Positions 58,401-64,000 of a stretch of DNA of 64,000 bases are shown here, in pieces. The stretch is from Silene conica (lineage: Eukaryota; Streptophyta; Magnoliopsida; Caryophyllales; Caryophyllaceae). The stretch covers positions 81,350,369 to 81,414,368 of the forward strand of contig CM055312.2 in assembly GCA_029255685.2 (NCBI GenBank), read 5' to 3'. The notes below the pieces were generated by a model, which made no database searches, had not been told where the DNA came from, and saw only the letters and a list, made by a program, of their open reading frames with translations. A program made the translations under genes and the position numbers. Numbering within the stretch: position 1 is the first letter of the stretch; each line of letters begins with the position of its first letter.

Positions 58401-58817
58401 CATGCATGATAGAGAATCAGTAGGTACAACATTTAAATCAATCATATAAACATTTTTCATCCTGTGACCTTCAAGTATCACTTTACTGGTGCCTTCTAAG
58501 ATTATACGACATATATCTGAATGAAAAACCACTTTATTTCCTTTGTCACATAATTGAGATATACTGATAAGATTGTGTTTGAGACCATTTACAAGGTATA
58601 CATCATTTATAGCATGAGAGGATGAGATACCTATCTTACCAATTCCGATGATCTTTCCCTTTTTGTTATCACCGAATGTGACTTTACCTCCGTCAAAAGG
58701 TTTTAGGGTTTGGAATAGGTTTACGTCGCCTGTCATATGTCTTGAGCATCCACTGTCGAGATACCATAGGTTATTTTCCTTGGCGACAAACTGCACAAAT
58801 AATTTTAAAGACAGGAT
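55500..58817 (-). CDS. copia pol: protease - integrase - RT - RNase H
   Basis: An open frame of about 1,100 codons without an ATG at its start. Protease active site [13 protein letters not shown] is near residue 14 (numbered from 58796). Integrase zinc part LWHKRFGH...CDTCARCKH, catalytic core D in VHMDLCGP (about 208), D in [10 protein letters not shown] and E in [15 protein letters not shown] has [12 protein letters not shown] and YVDDIIFGS (about 785). RNase H has YSDADYAG (about 944) and ends near GLIGGT. All catalytic residues are present and there are no internal stops. The frame is offset by one base from gag and overlaps its end by about 13 nt, so expression needs a ribosomal frameshift or another route. 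It makes the enzymes for reverse transcription and integration. Confidence 0.93.
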   Translation of the reverse strand: MLSLKLFVQFVAKENNLWYLDSGCSRHMTGDVNLFQTLKPFDGGKVTFGDNKKGKIIGIGKIGISSSHAINDVYLVNGLKHNLISISQLCDKGNKVVFHSDICRIILEGTSKVILEGHRMKNVYMIDLNVVPTDSLSCMKVTLDDPCLWHKRFGHISSPILSKLKRWDLVEGLPKIKFDQDKMCDTCARCKHVRSSFKPKRVVSTEQALELVHMDLCGPMKVRSRGGSRYVFVLVDDYSRFVWPIFLHSKDETFDEFVSLMKLVQNKYKSNLVTIRTDHGTEFDNHAFIEFCKTNGVGHNFSAPRTPQQNGVVERMNRTLEDMARTMLLCSGLPRNFWAEAISTACYIHNSAMIRPILKKTPYELLRGRKPNISHLRCFGSKCFVHNNGKNRLSKFDPRSDEAIFIGYSDHSKAYKVFNKRTLCIEESIHVIFDENNVFDKPLQNIEENLDEPDFRLSREDPPEMEIEEGEPQGTHDELNLGENGARDETTVDDTVDNSQTNDSEPRVTANEAVTLNQNQREEARVIPDPTINPGLDSGGTIQDPESSSGNANDQSRNWRYKGSHPLDNVIGSLTDGVQTRRSLNNFCSFYSFLSTIEPSNIKEALAEPDWIVAMQEELQQFERNKVWHLVPRPKDRTVIGTRWVFRNKLDDTGVIVRNKARLVVQGYNQQEGIDYDETFAPVARLEAIRLLIAFTAHKGMKLFQMDVKTAFLNGYLQEEVFVEQPPGFPDSKLKDHVFKLDKALYGLKQAPRAWYDRLSKFLLESGFKRGSVDKTLFLKSENSDLLVVQIYVDDIIFGSTNKRLCKYFSELMTSEFEMSMMGELKFFLGLQIQQTEEGIKVHQQKYVKELLKKFGMETSHAMPTPMVTDKKLTKDENGKSVDETTYRGMIGSLLYLTASRPDIMFSVCVCARFQSAPKESHMIAVKRILRYLIGTSKLYLWYPMDCNFNLVGYSDADYAGCSLDRKSTSGLATFVGPCIISWGSKKQNSVALSTAEAEYIAAALVCSQLLWLKQQLHDYGVDVGCVPILCDNTSAIIICKNPAQHSRTKHIEIRHHFLRDHVEKKNIKLEFCSTEKQWADIFTKPLARERFETLRLEIGLIGGT
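57273..57297 (-). repeat. palindrome in pol linker
   Basis: 10-bp arms AGTTACAGCT and AGCTGTAACT around TCATT, encoding VTANEAVT. It differs from the gag copies by a paired substitution in the stem (T-A to C-G). Confidence 0.85.
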
Positions 58818-61135
58818 TTAGGTACCCAAGCATACTTGGGTCCTTTGTTGTTAGTAATCACAAATACATCTTCCTTTTTAACCCAGACTTGTCTTACATA
58901 GGTCTTTCTATATCGGTAGTGGTTGGGTTTTGATGTTCTTGTGTAGGTTTTAGTTTGGACTCTTGGTGACCATTTTTTGTGTGATGTTTGAGGAGTCTGT
59001 TTGGTTCTGTTTTTCTTTTCTTCGTAGTCAAATGTCATGTCATAGAACCATCTGTGGTCAGTGTTTCTTTCCTCAGTTTTGTCACCATCACTATTAGAGA
59101 CAGAATTAGTGTCGCTTGGAATTCCTAAGGATTTAACAAACTTAACTCCGGTTTTAAAATCTTGTGCGTGTTTCACACAGTTTTCTCGGAGGTGTCCAGT
59201 ATGGCCACAATAAGTGCATATTAAATACTCAGGAAGGTCGGCATATTTTCTTCTTCTAAAGTCTCTATCTGTTGGACTTTGTTTACACTTTGAGTGATCC
59301 CTTCTTCCATAACATTCGTGACCTAAACCCATCTTCATGTTGTTGTCGGATTGTTCAGTTAGGAAGTTTAGGACGTTAGTGCTTCCTTCCCACTTATCGT
59401 GAACTTTCCGAGCATGAAGAAGGAGGTCTTTCAAGGAGTCTATTTCTTTCTTACATTCACTATGGTCAGTGTTGCTAGACTCTTTTAGGTTTTGAATGTC
59501 TTTATGAAAGTCAGACACAATTTTGGCATGTTCCTTCTTGATTTTAGATAAATTGAATTCTAGATCCATGATTTTGCTTTCGAGAATCTCAACTTCTTCC
59601 TGATGAGTCTCATCTTCGACCATAGTCGAAGATTCTGACTTAAGCCGTTCATTAACCTTTCTTAATTCTGAAGTTATAGCTTCATTAGCTATAACTTTAG
59701 ATTGAAGCTCTTTAATGTTGAGTTTTAGTTTTGAGGTTATAGCTTCATTAGCTATAACTTTAGACTCAAGAACCTTTTTCTCAAACATAACTGTTTCCAG
59801 CTTAGCATTTGCTTCAATGCTTATTTTGGATTTCAGTTTCTTAGCTTTGGCTTTCAGAAGTTGATTTTCCTCAGCAATATCGAGGATCTGCTCTTTCAAG
59901 TCATCTAACTCAAGACTTTGTTCATGACATTGGTCTAGGGTTTTCTCAAAATATTTAATTAGCATAGCCTTAGATAAGTTTTTAACTTGACTTTTGAGTT
60001 GAAGAAAATTTACCTCTTCGTCGTCGTCGTCTGAGTCTGATTCTCCAAGGAGACACATATTAGATGCGTCATCTTCATCATTGTCGTTTGAGATTAGATC
60101 TAGGCTGACGTTGCTTAGGCACAGGTTTGCTACCTCTTCTTCTTCAGAGTCCTCGTCATCTTCAGATTCTAATTCTCCCCAGCATGACGCAAGCATTACT
60201 TTCTTGAATTCTGTTTTGGTCTTTTCTCTTTTTGACTTGTCTTTGATTTTGTCCCAACTGGGACAATCTTTGATCATGTGATCTTGTTGTCCACACTTGA
60301 AACATCCTCTTTTGAAGAATGTTTGTTTAGAGTCAGTTTTCTTTTTGTCGAATGTTTTGTTGTTAGGGTTTTTGTATCTACCCTTGAAAACTGCTTTCTT
60401 AAATCGTCTAGCGAATAGAACTGTTTCATCTTCAAGTTCTTCTTCGCTTACTTCACCTGTGGAGGCTTGTAAAGCGACGCGCTTTCCTTTGGGATCATCA
60501 TCATTTTTATTTAGTATGATCTCGTGAGCCATTAAGGATCCAATCAATTCTTGGTAAGTGATTTTAGATAAATCACGTGCTTCCTCTATGGCCGTGACCT
60601 TAGGTTGCCACTTTTTGGTGAGACTCCTAAGAATCTTACGAATGATATCCTCAGAATCGATCTTTTTGCCAAGGTTCCGCAGTTCATTAATAATACAAGA
60701 AAATCGTGCAGACATGCTATCAATAGATTCATTCTTTTCCATATTGAAAAGTTCATATCTTTGAACGAGCAAGTCTATACGATGTTTCCTGACTGCGGAT
60801 GTTCCTTCATAAGCAAGTTCGAGACTATCCCATATTTCCTTAGCGGAACTACAGGATGAGAATCTATCGAATTCTGAGGTTATCATACCGTTCTGTAGGA
60901 GGCTCATAGCCTTAGAGTTTTTCTCTGCAATTTTGTAGTCACTTTCCACATAATCGCTTTCCATTTTTTCATAGGTTGTTCCATTGGCGGCGGCGACCAA
61001 GATCTTCTTTGGTCCAGTTTGGATGATCTTCCAACATTCCCAATCACAACCCTTGATGTAATGAGTCATCATATTTTTCCATAAACTATAGTTTTTGCCA
61101 TCGAAGATGGGGCACTTGAGATGCTTGGAATCCAT
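58805..61135 (-). CDS. Sirevirus-type gag polyprotein
   Basis: 776 codons from the first ATG (61135). The open frame extends upstream only through a GTG. Capsid part of the copia UBN2 type: [49 protein letters not shown]. First zinc knuckle [14 protein letters not shown] near residue 278, then acidic stretches and a long coiled coil (about residues 390-600). A second knuckle [14 protein letters not shown] lies near 640, and the end is PKSCL before TAA at 58805-58807. This is longer than most copia Gags because of the coiled coil. No internal stops. It builds the virus-like particle and binds RNA. The coiled coil holds two copies of [10 protein letters not shown] encoded by palindromes. Confidence 0.92.
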   Translation of the reverse strand: MDSKHLKCPIFDGKNYSLWKNMMTHYIKGCDWECWKIIQTGPKKILVAAANGTTYEKMESDYVESDYKIAEKNSKAMSLLQNGMITSEFDRFSSCSSAKEIWDSLELAYEGTSAVRKHRIDLLVQRYELFNMEKNESIDSMSARFSCIINELRNLGKKIDSEDIIRKILRSLTKKWQPKVTAIEEARDLSKITYQELIGSLMAHEIILNKNDDDPKGKRVALQASTGEVSEEELEDETVLFARRFKKAVFKGRYKNPNNKTFDKKKTDSKQTFFKRGCFKCGQQDHMIKDCPSWDKIKDKSKREKTKTEFKKVMLASCWGELESEDDEDSEEEEVANLCLSNVSLDLISNDNDEDDASNMCLLGESDSDDDDEEVNFLQLKSQVKNLSKAMLIKYFEKTLDQCHEQSLELDDLKEQILDIAEENQLLKAKAKKLKSKISIEANAKLETVMFEKKVLESKVIANEAITSKLKLNIKELQSKVIANEAITSELRKVNERLKSESSTMVEDETHQEEVEILESKIMDLEFNLSKIKKEHAKIVSDFHKDIQNLKESSNTDHSECKKEIDSLKDLLLHARKVHDKWEGSTNVLNFLTEQSDNNMKMGLGHECYGRRDHSKCKQSPTDRDFRRRKYADLPEYLICTYCGHTGHLRENCVKHAQDFKTGVKFVKSLGIPSDTNSVSNSDGDKTEERNTDHRWFYDMTFDYEEKKNRTKQTPQTSHKKWSPRVQTKTYTRTSKPNHYRYRKTYVRQVWVKKEDVFVITNNKGPKYAWVPKSCL
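59671..59760 (-). repeat. two palindromes in gag coiled coil
   Basis: 59671-59697: arms AAGTTATAGCT and AGCTATAACTT, loop TCATT, perfect. 59734-59760: arms AGGTTATAGCT and AGCTATAACTT, same loop, one G-T pair. Both encode VIANEAIT. Confidence 0.9.
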
Positions 61136-61208
61136 TGATGAAAGAGTATATAATATAGAATCGATAGAAGGATCAAAACTCACGCGGCTAGGCGATCAAG
61201 AGCACGAG

Positions 61209-61220
61209 GCTCTGATACCA
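61209..61220 (-). other. primer-binding site, initiator tRNA-Met
   Basis: The minus strand reads TGGTATCAGAGC, two bases after the 5' LTR end. It is complementary to the 3' end of initiator tRNA-Met, usual for copia. Confidence 0.93.
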
Positions 61221-61222
61221 AT

Positions 61223-62707
61223 TGAAGAGTCTATAGATATGATATACTCAAGAAGGGGGGGTTGAATTGAGTATGCCTTCTTTTCGGAATCTTCTTCGAT
61301 GTGTGTGTAGTTGTATGATGATCGTTGAGTAGAGCAATAATAAAGTAGAGACACGATATTTTTGAAGTGGTTCAGTCTCACACTCTGAGACCTACGTCCA
61401 CTATTCTCGATTAATAAAATTAGTACCAACTCTAGATTACAATTTTATCAACCCTACTCGTGCGACTTTGATGTTAGTCACAACTCAATCTAGATACCGT
61501 TAAATATCTAGCTACGACAAATACCGTTAAATATTTGTCTTACAATGAGTACCGCTAAATACTCAATCTATCTTACGTAAATAAGATAAAGTCTTCAATG
61601 TTTTCTTGGTGTCACAATCTTGAATAAATAAGATCAATGCTTGAGCACTTGAATCTTGAATCGGATTTGACAATGAAAAGCTCGAACTTGAAGAATATGA
61701 TCGGTGGTTTCTCTTTCTCGATTTGCGTGTATATGTGTTGTGTTTTTTCGTGTGGATTAATGTGTCATAGGTAGTCTATTTATATAGAATATGTATCTAG
61801 GTAATTCAAACCCTAGATGATTTAGTAATATTACTAAAACTAGAATACTAGTCTTTTAGTAATACTACCTTAAATCTAATCTTAATATATTTAGGAAAGA
61901 TTTAATAATATACTATATGTTTTATATAAGGAATCAATTTCCTAATTCATATTTAGGAAAGATCTTTATATAATAAACAATTAGTATCCTTATTAGATCA
62001 ACTTCCTAAACCATGTCAAAGATAATAAAATATATTACCATAATATAATCTTAGTTTGTTTAGGATATTAAATAAATACATAATATTTATTTAAATAAAC
62101 CCTATACGATTTATGGTAATGTGACATATCACACAATTTCCAAAATCGAAACAAACTAAATCTTAGATTATATATTTTGACAATTAAAATCATATAAAAA
62201 ATCTTTAGTTTATTTTAGTAATAAATAATTATCTCATAAGACAATTATTTATTTCTTATTTAACTAAAAGATATTTTATATAATCCTATTAAGATTAACA
62301 ATTCTATATTTAAATAGAATACCATTTAAACACTAATACCTACACGACACAAATTAGGAAACAATTGTTTCAACTAAAACACACATAAGTCTTGATCATT
62401 TCTTCATGATATAGAGTTATAACTACTGGCTATAACTAGAACCAATCTTGTACTAAAGCTATAGTTGATAAATATAACTTTAGTTCATTAAGCGCGCTTG
62501 TGATCTTCTATCAATCTTCGACTTAGTCAATTCATTGACTAACATGCTTGAATCTTTTATACTTGATTGATTAGATCTTGTTACTAATGTTCTGTACACT
62601 TAGCACACGATTATACATACGAGTATATAATATATAAATAGCTAGACTTGTCATTATCAAAACATAAACATATATACTATATATATATTTGAATATATGG
62701 TTCAACA
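61223..62707 (-). repeat. 5' LTR of the Sirevirus-type element
   Basis: 1,485 bp, three differences from the 3' LTR. It is the active promoter copy on the minus strand. Confidence 0.95.
61773..61789 (-). promoter_or_regulatory. TATA box in 5' LTR
   Basis: The minus strand reads ATTCTATATAAATAGAC. Transcription should start about 30 bp downstream, near 61745, splitting the LTR into U3 of about 960 bp and R-U5 of about 520 bp. Confidence 0.65.
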
Positions 62708-62712
62708 GTATG

Positions 62713-63540
62713 CTTTAACTGAATGACCTTTTTTGTACTTTTTAAGTCGATCATGTGTCATTATTTCAAAATTATGCAATAATATTTTTCGAAAAATTTT
62801 ATAATAATCTTTTTTTTGTGTTTGTAGAACTAATTTGTATTATTGTACTATTTTTTAAAATTTTGTTTTATCTTATTAGTATTATAGTTAATGAATTTTT
62901 TTTGTACTTTATTTTAATTATTGTTGTAATTAATTATTATAGTAAAAATTTGGACTGAATTTTTAACAATTGATTTTGTTTATTGTAATTTAGTAGGAGA
63001 ACTTTGTGCTGAAGTATTTACGCTTTAAATTATTTATTATTCGTTGTTATTCACTAATATTTACGTGTAAAAAACATAAACTTAAACATTTACGTTTAAA
63101 ACTTAAACACTGACATTTTTCAGTAATTAATTCCAATTTTTTTCGATAGGTCTCACATTTACTTAAAAAGAATAAAAATAAAAACATGCATGTGATGATG
63201 TGGCTTAAGGGGAATGCTTAAAAATTGAAATGTTTTTGGTTTATATAGATAAAATTTAAATTTAAATATATAATATATAAGTTGACGATATAAATATAAT
63301 CGTTTACGTAGAAATTTGGTTTACGAAATAAGTTAAACTTAGAAATTATTGTTTACACAACGGAAAACTTACACAACGGAAATAAACGTATGCAGTTACT
63401 TAAAAAATAATTAAATAAACTTTGCTGTGGTCCCACCATAAATGACTTAAAAATAAAAATGAAATGTTGGATGGATGACATGGATTCACCAGAGCTCTTT
63501 AAATGTTTTTGTATTAATATAGATAAGACTAGGAACAATA
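62713..63540. other. AT-rich Helitron-like flank
   Basis: No gene. It is the likely 5' part of Helitron H6 (see 50475). Minus-strand TCTATAT starts occur near 63250 and 63523. Confidence 0.45.
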
Positions 63541-63546
63541 AGTCTC

Positions 63547-63600
63547 TCTTGTGACGGGTATATCCATCACAAGCTTGCGACGGATCAAATACACTCACTT
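63547..63600 (+). mobile_element. MITE-like repeat end, copy 5
   Basis: TTGTGACGGGTATATCCATC and CACAAGCTTGCGACGG match the subterminal motif of the 559 family. Extent unknown. Confidence 0.4.
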
Positions 63601-63794
63601 GATTAGATAAGATAAGAATAAAATGCATAAAAAATCACAAATAATTTGTCTTTATTTCCCCAAATAAATTTTATGAGTATTTGTGAACTAGGAAATCCCT
63701 ATTGGGACCTACGCCACTTAATGAAACAAAATATTATTTTCTTTGTTTTTCCGTCTACGGCACAAATTCAATCAAGGCACAAATTTCTAACAAA

Positions 63795-63822
63795 CTAGGT
63801 TTAAACTCGTGAAATTCACGGG
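63795..63822 (-). mobile_element. Helitron 3' terminus H7
   Basis: Minus strand: hairpin CCCGTGAATTTCACGAG, spacer, CTAG, T. It resembles the CTAG-less hairpin at 28904, including the downstream TTTTTAAATTTTA. Body extends right. Confidence 0.55.
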
Positions 63823-63846
63823 ACTACTTTTTAAATTTTAAATGAA

Positions 63847-63877
63847 CTAGTTGTTACTCCGCGCGCGATGCGCGCGG
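63847..63877 (-). mobile_element. Helitron 3' terminus H8
   Basis: Minus strand: hairpin CCGCGCGCATCGCGCGCGG, spacer, CTAG, T. The hairpin is purely GC, unlike H1-H7, so it is a different family. Body continues out of the window. Confidence 0.65.
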
Positions 63878-64000
63878 AATTCCAAGGGACGTGATCCATC
63901 ATCATGTTAATATTCATAGTTTCAACATTTTTTTTTGTTTGGTTTTTGATATATTGAATGATTAACATATCCCAATAGAATGAGTAGTGGATTGTAAAAT

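Larger units (their letters stand above)
51198..62712 (-). mobile_element. near-intact Sirevirus-type Ty1/copia element, TSD GTATG
   Basis: The element spans 51203-62707 (11,505 bp). The two 1,485-bp LTRs differ at only three sites (51414/61434, 51806/61826, 51901/61921). GTATG flanks both sides. Sense order on the minus strand: 5' LTR, Met-tRNA PBS, gag, pol (PR-INT-RT-RH), a third ORF, PPT, 3' LTR. The long gag with two zinc knuckles, the third ORF and repeated PPT motifs fit the Sirevirus (Maximus/SIRE) lineage. About 0.2% LTR divergence implies insertion within roughly the last 0.1 million years if a rate near 1.3e-8 per site per year is assumed. Confidence 0.95.

Noticed and set aside
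61136..61183. Upstream extension of the gag frame by 16 codons
   Set aside because: It starts at GTG, not ATG. The first ATG is at 61135 and precedes the conserved capsid sequence.

Overview
This is a repeat-rich stretch of a flowering-plant nuclear chromosome. The evidence is spliced genes with GT-AG introns, an F-box pseudogene, a plant-type formamidopyrimidine-DNA glycosylase (FPG) gene, and many plant transposon families: Sirevirus copia, Ty3/gypsy, LINE, MULE, plant mariner (DD39D), hAT, Tourist and Stowaway MITEs, and Helitrons. The species cannot be fixed from the sequence alone. Only one host gene looks functional, FPG on the + strand at 35128-39057.

Layout. 0.5-2.9 kb: a MITE-like repeat and a decayed MULE transposase. 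5.2-7.0 kb: a solo LTR with TSD TCCAC, carrying five tandem GC-rich palindromes upstream of its TATA box. 7.2-8.6 kb: a broken mariner transposase. 8.7-10.2 kb: small repeats and an unrecognised minus-strand ORF. 10.9-11.5 kb: a 679-bp MITE with TAA target duplication. 11.6-12.9 kb: the 3' end of a dead copia element. 13.47-16.55 kb: a Ty3/gypsy primer-binding site and gag remnant split by a 2,620-bp solo LTR (TSD CCATT). 18.7-20.35 kb: a minus-strand gypsy gag with a 5S-rRNA-like segment in its LTR. 20.36-21.99 kb: a nest of one MITE family, including a copy inside another copy. 23.6-25.5 kb: an F-box pseudogene cut by a hAT element with a perfect 8-bp TSD. 25.6-34 kb: AT-rich DNA with Helitron ends, MITEs and tandem repeats. 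35.1-39.1 kb: FPG. 40-45.7 kb: nested MITEs, a candidate Helitron and tRNA-like boxes. 45.8-49.9 kb: a dead LINE split by a solo LTR (TSD GTATG). 51.2-62.7 kb: an almost intact, very young 11,505-bp Sirevirus-type copia element on the minus strand with gag, pol and an extra third ORF.

Two things stand out. First, FPG has two adjacent, homologous exons (8a and 8b). Their lengths force exactly one to be used if the frame is to be kept. Second, two unrelated solo LTRs contain tandem arrays of stem-loops whose stems change in matched pairs while the loops stay constant. A related palindrome occurs three times inside the gag and pol coding sequence of the young copia element. I know of no standard feature class that explains these covarying hairpin arrays.
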